Source: an uncultured Actinomycetes bacterium
GTDB lineage: Bacteria; Actinomycetota; Acidimicrobiia; Acidimicrobiales; RAAP-2
Length of the DNA stretch: 64,000 nucleotides
NCBI GenBank assembly: GCA_903828785.1
Contig: CAIKNP010000009.1
Coordinates: 1-64,000 of the forward strand
Direction: 5' to 3'
The notes under the pieces are model-generated. The model had not been told where the DNA came from and searched no databases. It saw only the letters and a list, made by a program, of their open reading frames with translations. The translations under genes were made by a program, and so were the position numbers. Below are positions 1 to 9,152 of this stretch, in pieces (positions within the stretch are counted from its first letter, which is position 1; each line of letters starts with the position of its first letter).

Positions 1-227
1 ACCGAAACGCTGAGAAGCCCCATTTTACAGAGCTTCCGCAACCCGACTGAAAAATTCGACGAGTCGCTCTGAAAAATGGTTTTGCCAGCTCTGAGAAGTA
101 CCGACGCCACTTGGGGTCTGGACTTATGTATTTGCCCCGCTCGTAGGCACAGACAGAACCAGGCAATTCGGACCAACGAGGGTCCCTTAGCCTGGGCGTT
201 CTGAAATCAAAAAGGCGTGGCGCCGCC

Positions 228-1148
228 CTAATCTTTGGGGCGAATACGACCACGCAGTTCCTCTATCCACGCGGTCGCCGAACGTCGGGCGTCGCTCACT
301 TCGTCACGCTTCTCCCGCGCCGCTTCACCGGTGACGGGGTAGGAGCCGAGAAACTTCACCCGAGAGAGATGGGCCTGCACGTCAGCCAAGCAGTCAGCGA
401 CGACGTCGTCGGCGACGTGGCCGTCAAACTCAATCACGAAGCAGTACTCGCCTAATCCCTTCTTGGTAGGGCGACTCTCGAGCTTGGTGAGATTTATGTC
501 GCGCGCGGCGAAGCGACCAAGAATGGCGTAGAGCGATCCGGGACGGTCGGCGTCTTGAAAACAAACGATCAGCGTGCGGTCCGTTCCCGTGGGAGCAGCG
601 ATAGCCTGGCGACCAACCAAAACGAAGCGGGTGGCGTTGGCGTCGTGGTCGGCGATATCGTCGGCGATGATCGTCAGGCCGAAGAGCTCGGCCGCTAGGG
701 CTGAGCCCACCGCGGCGAAGGGCTCGGTCGATGCCGCGACGTCGATAGCGGCCTGGGAAGTTGACGTCGTTTCGACAATCTCGGCGTGGGGCAGTGAGGC
801 GAGGTAACCCCGAACCTGGGCGAGGGCGTGGACGTAGCTCGATACGCGAGTGACCCCCTCGGGCAGGGTCCCGGCTCGAGCCAGTAGGTGCATGCGAATG
901 GGCAGGACAATTTCTTGCACTATCACTAGGTCGTGGTCGAAGACCAAGCCGTCGATCGTGGCCGACACCGTCCCCTCGATGGCGTTCTCCAGCGGCACCA
1001 GAGCCTGGTCGAGTTCACCGCGCGCCACGGCGGACAGCACGTCAGCGATGGTCGCCCCCGCGACCGGAATAACACTTCCCATCAGGGTCAATGCTTCGTG
1101 GGAGAAAGAACCTTCGGGACCGAGATAACCAACGCGGGGGGAATCCAT
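228..1148 (-). CDS. pheA: Prephenate dehydratase with C-terminal ACT domain
   Basis: Translation MDSPRVGYLGPEGSFSHEAL...LENAIEGTVSATIDGL...DRPGSLYAILGRFAARDINLTKLESRP (ACT). Start chosen at internal ATG, not the ORF-track start. Confidence 0.93.
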   Translation of the reverse strand: MDSPRVGYLGPEGSFSHEALTLMGSVIPVAGATIADVLSAVARGELDQALVPLENAIEGTVSATIDGLVFDHDLVIVQEIVLPIRMHLLARAGTLPEGVTRVSSYVHALAQVRGYLASLPHAEIVETTSTSQAAIDVAASTEPFAAVGSALAAELFGLTIIADDIADHDANATRFVLVGRQAIAAPTGTDRTLIVCFQDADRPGSLYAILGRFAARDINLTKLESRPTKKGLGEYCFVIEFDGHVADDVVADCLADVQAHLSRVKFLGSYPVTGEAAREKRDEVSDARRSATAWIEELRGRIRPKD

Positions 1149-1225
1149 AACGAAATGGTAGTTCGTTCCTGGTACCCCACTAGCCCGCCTCCTACGATAG
1201 GAAAGGCTTGACGGAAGGAACACTC

Positions 1226-2593
1226 ATGAAGGACCCGATGTTTCAACTGGACAAAGAGCTGGCTGAGGCGATTTTTCGCTACTGCCGCGAGCGACTCGAA
1301 ATGGACGCCCCCCTCGACTTTGGGAGTCACGCGGACTCGCCCCCACCGTCACTCGAGGGTCTCATCACCGCGGGTGGTCGCGACGCGATTGATACCCTGC
1401 AATTCTTTACCGACGAATTAGCGCACCGCGTCGTCTCCATCGACTCGCCGGGTTTCCTCGCCTTCATTCCCAACGCCCCCACGATGAATTCGCGACTCTT
1501 CGATATGGTGGTCGCCGCCTCCGCACTGAATGGCACCAGCTGGCTGGAGTCCGCCGGTGCCGTGGTCGCCGAAAATCAGGCACTCGCCCTCCTCGCCGAG
1601 CGCGCCGGGCTGCCCGCGGGTAGTGGCGGGGCCTTCGTTTCCGGCGGCACCGCGGGAAACCTCTCGGCACTCACCGTTGGCCGCGACGTGGGTCACGTGC
1701 GCCATCCCGAACTGGCGATGCACGAAGTTCGCTTCGCCGTTTCGGCCGACGCCCACTCCAGTATCGGCAAGGCCCTGCACGTGCTCGGTATCAAGGCCCT
1801 GCTCGTGGAGCCCGACGATCACTGCTTCACTCTGGCCTCGCTTGAGCGGGCCCTGGCTGCTGATCCGCACCCCGAAACCGTGGTGGGCATCGTCGCTACC
1901 TCGGGAACGACGAACGCGGGCATCATTGACGACCTGGAGGGCTTAGGCGCCTACGCCCGTGCTCACGACCTGTGGTTCCACGTCGACGGTGCCTACGGCG
2001 GGGCGGCCCTGTTCTCGGAGCAGCGCGAACTCCTGTCGGGCATACGTCACGCCGATAGTTTCATTGTCGATCCTCACAAGTGGCTCTTCGCCCCCCTGGA
2101 CTGCTGCGCCCTGCTCTACCGCAATCCCGTCATGGCCCGAAAGTTTCTGGCCCAGCAGGCGAGCTACCTCGACGTCTTGCACACCGCCGACGCGGAAGAC
2201 CTCACCGAATGGAACCCCTCGGACTTCGGCCTGCATCTGTCCCGCCGCGCCCGCGGATTACCCTTCTGGTTCTCCCTGGTCACCAACGGGGTTAGCGCCT
2301 ACGAGACGGCCACTCAGGCCGCTATCACCAAAGCCCAGTACGCGGCGGCGTCCATCGAAGCCCGTGAGGGCTTCGAACTCGTTCGACCCGTCAGTCTCTC
2401 CATCGTGCTCTATCGCCGCCAGGGCTGGGGGGCCGAAGAGTACAACGCGTGGAGTGACCGACTCTTACGCGAACAGGTGGCCTTCGTGACCCCCACCAAA
2501 TGGGAAGGCGAAACCGTCGCCCGCTTCGCCTTCTTACACCCCGATACCAGCTACGAATTAATCGACGCCGTGCTCGACTCGATGACGGTCTAG
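1226..2593 (+). CDS. PLP-dependent (aromatic-L-amino-acid type) decarboxylase
   Basis: SGGTAGNLSALTVGRD, VDGAYGGAALF, DPHKWLFAPLDCCALLYR PLP-Lys motif of group II decarboxylases. Confidence 0.88.
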   Translation: MKDPMFQLDKELAEAIFRYCRERLEMDAPLDFGSHADSPPPSLEGLITAGGRDAIDTLQFFTDELAHRVVSIDSPGFLAFIPNAPTMNSRLFDMVVAASALNGTSWLESAGAVVAENQALALLAERAGLPAGSGGAFVSGGTAGNLSALTVGRDVGHVRHPELAMHEVRFAVSADAHSSIGKALHVLGIKALLVEPDDHCFTLASLERALAADPHPETVVGIVATSGTTNAGIIDDLEGLGAYARAHDLWFHVDGAYGGAALFSEQRELLSGIRHADSFIVDPHKWLFAPLDCCALLYRNPVMARKFLAQQASYLDVLHTADAEDLTEWNPSDFGLHLSRRARGLPFWFSLVTNGVSAYETATQAAITKAQYAAASIEAREGFELVRPVSLSIVLYRRQGWGAEEYNAWSDRLLREQVAFVTPTKWEGETVARFAFLHPDTSYELIDAVLDSMTV

Positions 2594-3603
2594 CGGTCCT
2601 TCAACAGGGGGTCGGCCGGGTTGCGTTGGACCTCGCCACGTAGCCCCTGGGCGCGCCAGGCCATCCCCGAGAGGGCCTCGAGAACGATACGGTTGCCCAG
2701 GTAGGCCGTGATGTCGGCGTGGTCGTATGGGGGGGCGACTTCGACGACGTCGAGTCCCGCCAAGGGCGCTTCCATCGCGATGCGGCGCACGGCGTCGAGG
2801 AGTTGACGGCTGCTCAAGCCACCGGGCTCGGGGGTCCCCGTTCCCGGGGCGGAACCCGGGTCGACCACGTCAACGTCGACGGACAAGAAGACCGCATCGC
2901 AGTCCATTGCCGCGATCGCCAAGGCTTCGTCCAGCACCGCGTCGAGGCCACGCGCCACAATCTCGCCCATTTCGTAGGAGCGCATGCCCTGCTCGGCCAT
3001 CCACTGCAGGGTCTCGGGCTCGGGCCAGTAGCCCCGCAGGCCTATTTGCAAGAATCGGTCGCCGCGACAGGCACCGGACTCAATGAGACGACGCATGGGA
3101 GTCCCGTGGCCGTGCAGGGACCCGAACTGGGTATCACCGGTGTCAGCGTGGGCGTCGAAGTGAATGACCGCTACGCGACCCCAGCCGACGTGGCGCGCCA
3201 CGCCGGTGACGTCGGCGAGGGCAATGGTGTGATCCCCACCCAGAATGATGGGTACGACACCCTGAGCGGCGATCGCCGTCACTCGCTCTTCGAGACGTTG
3301 GAGGGAGAGTTCCGTATCGCCCGAGGGCATCTCGACGTCGCCGAGGTCCACGACCCGGAGGGCAAGAAGAGGGTCAAGGCCCAGCGCCATGGAGGGACGC
3401 ATGCCGTCCTGGGGCAGGTAGTCAGTGATGCGAATCGCCTGGGGACCAAAGCGGGTACCCGAACGGTGCGAGGTGCCCCCGTCGAAGGGGGCCCCGATGA
3501 TGACCGCCCCGGAGGACTGCCACTCACCGACTACGTCGGGATCGGCCTTGGGAATGCCGAGGAAACTCGCGTCTGGACCGTAGAGATTGCCGAGTCGAGT
3601 CAT
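2590..3603 (-). CDS. speB: Agmatinase / ureohydrolase family
   Basis: GGDHTIALADV, HFDAHADTGD, SVDVDVVDPGSAPGTGTPEPGG metal-binding motifs. Confidence 0.88.
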   Translation of the reverse strand: MTRLGNLYGPDASFLGIPKADPDVVGEWQSSGAVIIGAPFDGGTSHRSGTRFGPQAIRITDYLPQDGMRPSMALGLDPLLALRVVDLGDVEMPSGDTELSLQRLEERVTAIAAQGVVPIILGGDHTIALADVTGVARHVGWGRVAVIHFDAHADTGDTQFGSLHGHGTPMRRLIESGACRGDRFLQIGLRGYWPEPETLQWMAEQGMRSYEMGEIVARGLDAVLDEALAIAAMDCDAVFLSVDVDVVDPGSAPGTGTPEPGGLSSRQLLDAVRRIAMEAPLAGLDVVEVAPPYDHADITAYLGNRIVLEALSGMAWRAQGLRGEVQRNPADPLLKDR

Positions 3604-3609
3604 GGTGCC

Positions 3610-4623
3610 TTACTTTTTCGTGATTTGGACCGGAACGCCGGCGTTCAATAGTTCCACCCAGGTCTGTCCCGGGGTCAACAAGATTGGCTGGCCCTTGGCG
3701 TTCGTGTAGCGAATCACGTCAGCCTTACTCGCCCCACGCGACCAGGTACCGACCTGTTCACGACCACCACTGAAGATGGCCACGGGACCACTACCCTGCA
3801 TGATGCCGTAGGAATTCATGGCGCCGATCTGACCGTAGTAGTTGATGGACATCACCACGACGTTCTTCGGCGACTCCAGCGCCCCCGAACCGGTGCGGTC
3901 GAGGGGAACCGCGGGCGAGAAGTCATTCATACCGCGATTCCATGATGCGGTCGCGGCGTCCCAGGTCCACGTGACGGGGTAGATACTCGGAAAGGGCACC
4001 ACGAACTGCGTCACTGGCCGGCCGAGAACTTGACCACTGCCTCGGTACTGAAAGAGGGCGGGTGGAGGGGTGTGGTCCTTGGCCAGCTTGAACAAGGACG
4101 GCCCGACGCCGACCAGGTTGTAGGGGGGGACCTTGTTGGGGTCGCGCCACATGGCTGCTCCCGCCCCACTCTCACTAAGTAGTTGCACCGGCGCCGTACT
4201 GATCGAATCGATTGCGTACTGGGCACCGCCGGAGAAGACGAAGAGACCCTTGAGCGGCCACACAATTTGCGCATCGGTGGGTCGAACCGAACGCACCGGC
4301 TCGATCCGAGTCGGCGCGTGCGAATTAAAGACGGCCGCGAGACGCGTGATGCCCCCGTTAACGATTTCCTCGTACACGACGTCGGCCTGGTTCACGCCCC
4401 ACTGCGGCAAGGAGTTGGGGTCGTTCTCAATCTTCACGGTCATCGCTGCTCGGTGCTGGCTCGCCCCACCGGGATCGGGCAGTCCGGTCAGCGGGGCAAT
4501 GGGAGCGGGCAGGGTGGTAGTGGTCGTCGTACCGGGCGTGGACGAACCGCAGGCGCTGAGCAAGAGAGCAGCGACCGCCACGCTGGCGAAGGTGCCAGTC
4601 CATTGAAAGCGGGGGGATTTCAT
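3610..4623 (-). CDS. DUF3048-domain lipoprotein
   Basis: Lipobox-like LLLSACGSS; PLTGLPDPGG...VYEEIVNGGITRLAAVFNS...VRSVRPTD. Confidence 0.85.
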   Translation of the reverse strand: MKSPRFQWTGTFASVAVAALLLSACGSSTPGTTTTTTLPAPIAPLTGLPDPGGASQHRAAMTVKIENDPNSLPQWGVNQADVVYEEIVNGGITRLAAVFNSHAPTRIEPVRSVRPTDAQIVWPLKGLFVFSGGAQYAIDSISTAPVQLLSESGAGAAMWRDPNKVPPYNLVGVGPSLFKLAKDHTPPPALFQYRGSGQVLGRPVTQFVVPFPSIYPVTWTWDAATASWNRGMNDFSPAVPLDRTGSGALESPKNVVVMSINYYGQIGAMNSYGIMQGSGPVAIFSGGREQVGTWSRGASKADVIRYTNAKGQPILLTPGQTWVELLNAGVPVQITKK

Positions 4624-4652
4624 ACACTCACCCTAGTAAAGAGTGGTCACGA

Positions 4653-5102
4653 TCAAGCCAGGGGTTTCCAGATGACGGTGTGGGGCAACCCGGTGTAGGG
4701 ACTGGCGTGTTCCGAGCCGGGAATACGCCGCCAGCCCTCGCGGTCGTAGAAGCCCAGGGCCGAATCGCGTCCGTTGGCCCATAGTTCCTCTACGCCTCGT
4801 TCGCGGCATTCCTGCTCCAGCGCCTCCATCAGGAGGTGGCCGTAGCCGTGACCCTGGGCCGCGAAATCAGTGGCCACGAATCGAAGTTCGTAGGTGCTGA
4901 CCTCGGGGTGCAGGGGCGACTGCGAGGGGTAGACGGTACCGCAGGCCACCAGCACGTCATCGACGTACACCGCTCGGTGAATCGTGCTGGCCTCGTCATC
5001 ACGCTCGTCACTCACCGACGCGTCGGGCTCGTTGTTGCGCAGCACGCGACGTCGCAAGTCGTGCAACTCTTCACCACGGGCTGCCCGTACCTCGAGGCTC
5101 AT
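4653..5102 (-). CDS. GNAT family N-acetyltransferase
   Basis: LRFVATDFAAQGHGYGHLLMEALEQECRERG acetyl-CoA binding motif. Confidence 0.8.
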   Translation of the reverse strand: MSLEVRAARGEELHDLRRRVLRNNEPDASVSDERDDEASTIHRAVYVDDVLVACGTVYPSQSPLHPEVSTYELRFVATDFAAQGHGYGHLLMEALEQECRERGVEELWANGRDSALGFYDREGWRRIPGSEHASPYTGLPHTVIWKPLA

Positions 5103-5590
5103 AGGGGTCTACTCATTTCCGTAAACCAAAGCTGCTCGCGCGTCTCGTGAGGCGTCACCAGACCCGTGGGTGCAAAGCCCATTTTACGGTAGAAGGCTTC
5201 GGCGCGACCGTTGGACGTCGCGACATTGAGAAAAAGCGAGGCGCCTCCGTCGTCGCGAGCCCAGGTCAGCACGCGGTCCACGAGGGCCGGCCCCACGAGC
5301 CCACCGCGAAACGCGAGGACGACGAACATGCCATAGAGCCAGCGTCGCTGCTGATCCTCATCGGGGTCACCGAGGCCCCCACGCACGTGGCCAACCACCC
5401 GACCATCTACTTCGGCCAGGTAGGTCGCCGGCGCCGCCGCCAACGCTTCCCATTGGGAGCGGGTCCAGTATTGCAAGTCTTCGTAGCGACTCCGGAAGGC
5501 CGCGGCGTTGTCACGTAGGGCTTCGAGGCGTAGATCCCGAACGACGTCGGCGTCCGCAATGACGCTGGGGCGGATTACGACGCCGGCCAT
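5099..5590 (-). CDS. GNAT family N-acetyltransferase
   Basis: FVVLAFRGGLVGPALVDRVLTWA...LNVATSNGRAEAFYRKMGF. Confidence 0.82.
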   Translation of the reverse strand: MAGVVIRPSVIADADVVRDLRLEALRDNAAAFRSRYEDLQYWTRSQWEALAAAPATYLAEVDGRVVGHVRGGLGDPDEDQQRRWLYGMFVVLAFRGGLVGPALVDRVLTWARDDGGASLFLNVATSNGRAEAFYRKMGFAPTGLVTPHETREQLWFTEMSRPL

Positions 5591-6198
5591 TGGTGCATGT
5601 ACTGGGCAACGCGCTGGTCTTCCAGACTTCCTTGGTCCAAGGCATCGCGCACGCTCAGTCGATCCTGCTCGAGGCGATTCTGTGACAGCTTGGCCTTGCC
5701 TTCAATGGCCACAACCTCAATTTCGAGTCCCACGATGGCCTTGTATTGAGCGTGGAGGTAGGTCTCGTCCACCTCCGACAACGACCACTGAGTATCGCGG
5801 GTTGCTTCGAACTGTTCGGTTACTTCGCCGGTCTGTTCGTGCAGCCAGTCCGCATCCGGCCGCAGACGCACTCGCCCGCGTACCTCCGCCATGACGTAGT
5901 TCCAGGTAGGAACGTGCGAAACACCCTCGAGCCGGCTGGGGTAGTTCGAAGGTGACACGTAGGCGCTGGCGCTTAGGAAAAGTGCCAACACCTCACTGCC
6001 GTCTTCGAGCGTGCGCCACCAGTCATTGGCCTTGGCGAGGTGTGAGCGCAAGCTACGTCGGTCCGGTGAGACAACGAAGGGCAGAAAGACACTCCGCAAT
6101 CCCTCGGGCCCCCCGCGCACCAACGTGCCGGCCCCCGCGTCGGCCACGATAGACCAGGCTCGATCCTCGTCAGTGGCGAACTTCGCTGGAACGTACAC
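5575..6198 (-). CDS. PaiB-family FMN-binding protein
   Basis: VYVPAKFATDEDRAW...LRSHLAKANDWW...SNYPSRLEGVSHVPTWNY; GTG start inside ORF. Confidence 0.85.
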   Translation of the reverse strand: MYVPAKFATDEDRAWSIVADAGAGTLVRGGPEGLRSVFLPFVVSPDRRSLRSHLAKANDWWRTLEDGSEVLALFLSASAYVSPSNYPSRLEGVSHVPTWNYVMAEVRGRVRLRPDADWLHEQTGEVTEQFEATRDTQWSLSEVDETYLHAQYKAIVGLEIEVVAIEGKAKLSQNRLEQDRLSVRDALDQGSLEDQRVAQYMHQWPAS

Positions 6199-6205
6199 GG
6201 CCCTC

Positions 6206-7582
6206 CTAGATGTTGCGGCGCGGTAGACGCGCCGAGTACACAGAATAGCCATCGACCCGGCGGCTGAGCGCGGTGGCAATCACGGTCGCCATCATCAAGG
6301 GCAGCGCCAGTGCGTAGCCCGTTCGCGTGAGTTCCATCACGATGACGAGCCCGGCCAGGGGAGCCTGCATCGAGGCCCCAATCATCGCGGCTGCGCCAAT
6401 GAGGGCGAAAGCACCCAAGGGGCTGCCGGGCCACCAGTGAATCCAGAGCACACCGGTCATCGCCCCGAACAGGGCCCCCGTGGCCAGGAAGGGCGTGAAC
6501 ACCCCACCCGCCGCTCCACTGCCCAGCGTGATGGCCGTCGCCAGGGGCTTGAGCATCCACAAGGCCGCGAAGAGACCCAGGCCGCCGACGCCGAGGAAAC
6601 ACTCGTGCGCAATGTCCTTGCCGTTGCCAAAGACCTGCGGGTACCAAAAGCCAATGACCCCCACGACAGCGAAGGCCAGGGGCATCAGCCAAAAAATCGC
6701 GAAGCCCTTGGCCCGGAAGTGCGACACCCAGCCAATGAGTCGCACGTAGAAGACCGAGAGTAGGCCAATGAGGACGCCGGCAAGGACGGACCACGCCAGC
6801 AGTGAGGGCGAGTCCCGGTACGAAGGAATATCGACGTAGGTGGCCTGGTTCGACAAAGTGAGGTAGGCGGTAGCGGTGGCGATCAGGGAGCAAAGCGCCG
6901 CCGGCAAAACGACGGGCAGCGCAAAACTCCCGAGCAGCACTTCGGCGGTGAAGATAGCCCCACCGAGGGGGACGTTGTAGACGCAAGCGAGTCCGGCCCC
7001 GCCGCCACACGCCACCAGGAGTCGTTTCTGGGCCGCCGTGAGCCTAAACCAGTGGGCCAGCACCGAGCCCGACGCCCCACCCATCAGTTTGGGGGCCGCC
7101 TCCCTACCCACCGAGGCACCCAGACCGATGATGACTTCCGAAACGACGGACGTGAGGGCACTACGGCGAAAATCGAGTTCACCATCACCACTCCACAGGG
7201 CGTCGTCGATCTCGGAACGTTGGTGACCGAGGTGTTTGCGAATCAAGAACCACGCCCCGGCCCCGATGAGCCCAGCGACCAGCAAGCTGGTGAAACGGCG
7301 CAGATTCGACGTGGCGGCGACCGCCGCCGAGTAGCTCCCACCGTGGTAGTGGAAGGCCGCGGTCTCGGCGACCTTCAGTATGGCCATCAGGACGTCACCC
7401 AAGAGACCGGTGGCCACGCCGGTGAGAGCGACGGCCAACCAAAACATTGGAGTGAGAGCGGCGTCACCGTCGTGGGTGACGTTGGGCTGTTCCATCGCGC
7501 CACGCCCCGAAGCGATGCGTCGCTTGATGAGGGGTGCCGGTACCCGCTGCCGCTCACTGGGCTGATCATTTTTACGGCTCAC
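6206..7582 (-). CDS. ClC-family chloride channel/transporter
   Basis: GLGASVGREAAPKLMGGASGS, GGGAGLACVYNVPLGGAIF, GSGAAGGVFTPFLATGA filter motifs. Confidence 0.93.
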   Translation of the reverse strand: MSRKNDQPSERQRVPAPLIKRRIASGRGAMEQPNVTHDGDAALTPMFWLAVALTGVATGLLGDVLMAILKVAETAAFHYHGGSYSAAVAATSNLRRFTSLLVAGLIGAGAWFLIRKHLGHQRSEIDDALWSGDGELDFRRSALTSVVSEVIIGLGASVGREAAPKLMGGASGSVLAHWFRLTAAQKRLLVACGGGAGLACVYNVPLGGAIFTAEVLLGSFALPVVLPAALCSLIATATAYLTLSNQATYVDIPSYRDSPSLLAWSVLAGVLIGLLSVFYVRLIGWVSHFRAKGFAIFWLMPLAFAVVGVIGFWYPQVFGNGKDIAHECFLGVGGLGLFAALWMLKPLATAITLGSGAAGGVFTPFLATGALFGAMTGVLWIHWWPGSPLGAFALIGAAAMIGASMQAPLAGLVIVMELTRTGYALALPLMMATVIATALSRRVDGYSVYSARLPRRNI

Positions 7583-7643
7583 GAAACACCACCATTTCCA
7601 CCCTCATCGTACTTTGCCGGCGCAGCGAAGTCGCCGGCGAGCC

Positions 7644-8282
7644 CTAGCCCAGTAGTTCACGCGGGTCGTCGAAAATTAGCTCGGCCCCGCTGCTCACGAG
7701 TTCCTCGCGCGAGCCGTAGCCCCAGGTCACGCCCACCGGGGTCATGGCGTGGTGTCGCGCACCCTCCACGTCGTAGCGGCGATCACCGACCATCCACATT
7801 GATGAGGTCCCCTCCATCTGCCAGAAGCGCAAAACTTCAGTGATGATATCGACCTTGGCGCTCACGCGACGATCCAGGCTGGCCCCAGCGATCAGGTCAA
7901 AGCGATCGGCCACGCCACAGTGCTCGAGCAACTGGCGAGCAAAGTCAACGCGCTTTGACGTGGCGACGGCCAGGGGCAGGCCCTCCTCGACTAGCGCGTC
8001 GAGGAGGGCGGGGATGTGTTCATACAGGGTGGCGTTCAGCACCCCAAATTTGCCGTAGTAGTCGCGGTAGGTCGCCACGACCCCGTCAACGTCGTCGGGG
8101 GCTACTCCCAAATCTGCGAAGGAGACTTCGAGTGGCGGGCCAATATGGGTCAAAATGCGCTCATCAGAAACGCTGAGACCAATGAGATGCAGGGTGTAAC
8201 GAAACGAGGCGACAATGCCGGGTGAGGAGTCGGCCAGGGTGCCGTCAAGATCGAAAACGACGTGCGTCGGGCGAAGCGTCAA
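7644..8282 (-). CDS. HAD-superfamily hydrolase (phosphoglycolate phosphatase-like)
   Basis: HVVFDLDGTLADSSPGIVASF...AVATSKR...MVGDRRYDVEGA; TTG start inferred just after DoxX stop. Confidence 0.83.
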   Translation of the reverse strand: MTLRPTHVVFDLDGTLADSSPGIVASFRYTLHLIGLSVSDERILTHIGPPLEVSFADLGVAPDDVDGVVATYRDYYGKFGVLNATLYEHIPALLDALVEEGLPLAVATSKRVDFARQLLEHCGVADRFDLIAGASLDRRVSAKVDIITEVLRFWQMEGTSSMWMVGDRRYDVEGARHHAMTPVGVTWGYGSREELVSSGAELIFDDPRELLG

Positions 8283-8287
8283 GCGCC

Positions 8288-8638
8288 CTACCGCTTGACT
8301 TCGAGGTAGGTACTCGCGGCGCCGAGAATAACCAGTACGAAGGGCGGCATCATGGCCGGCCACTGGTTCTTCACGCGAGCGTGGGCCAATACCGCCCCGA
8401 CGAAGAAGGCCGTCAAGCCGACGGCGGCGGCGACACCAATCGCGGGCCACCAGATGCCCGCCACGATACCCAGCGCCCCGAGTAGTTCGAGAGTGCCGAG
8501 CCACGGCACCCAGCTGTCCTTGACGCCCGCCGCGCGCATGGTGGCCAACACCCGACGGTTGCGCGAAAACTTTCCCGAGGCCGATCCCGCGGCAATGGCC
8601 GCGTAAAAGCCACAAAGTAGTTCGAAGGCGATTTTCAC
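8288..8638 (-). CDS. DoxX-like membrane protein
   Basis: Small 4-TM protein, SGKFSRNRRVLATMRAAGV...LGTLELLGALGIVAGIWW. Confidence 0.7.
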   Translation of the reverse strand: MKIAFELLCGFYAAIAAGSASGKFSRNRRVLATMRAAGVKDSWVPWLGTLELLGALGIVAGIWWPAIGVAAAVGLTAFFVGAVLAHARVKNQWPAMMPPFVLVILGAASTYLEVKR

Positions 8639-8687
8639 TTCAGCTCCTGCCCGTCATTGTCTCGGATGTACTGTAAGCCTTCGCGGG

Positions 8688-9152
8688 TCAGGCGGGGGCG
8701 ATGAGCGCGCTGAGTTCTTCGACCTGCGAGGCAATGACGGCTCGCTCTCCTTCGCTGGCGATCGAGGCAACTTGCTGACGAGCCCGTTCGAACCAGATGC
8801 GCGCTTCATCCAATTGACCACCCAGCAGATACACCCGAGCGAAGCCCTCACTGGTCGAGGCCACGAGCCAGTCCGGCGCATCAAAAGTACTGAGCCGCTC
8901 GGAGGAACGATTCATGTAGGTCAAGGCGAGATCACTCCATCCACCTTCGGCGGCGGCGCGAGCCACCATCCACTCGCCGATGGCCAGTTCCTTAGGAGTC
9001 GCCACAAATCGCCAGTGGTAGAGCGAGGTGAAGGCGTTGGTCAACAGCTCCTCGTTACGCTCACTCGTCGATGGCTGTTCGAGCAGATCCCAACAATGGT
9101 TGAAGGTGCTCACCCCCAAAGCGCGGTGTTCGGCGTCGGAAATCATCGCCAA
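8688..9152 (-). CDS. Hypothetical protein, helical repeat-like
   Basis: Clean ORF; TPR-like pattern DEARIWFERARQQV. Confidence 0.6.
   Translation of the reverse strand: MAMISDAEHRALGVSTFNHCWDLLEQPSTSERNEELLTNAFTSLYHWRFVATPKELAIGEWMVARAAAEGGWSDLALTYMNRSSERLSTFDAPDWLVASTSEGFARVYLLGGQLDEARIWFERARQQVASIASEGERAVIASQVEELSALIAPA

Noticed and set aside
5973-7010. 345-aa minus ORF overlapping the ClC gene
   Set aside because: Same-strand out-of-frame artefact; the ClC and PaiB frames carry clear family motifs.
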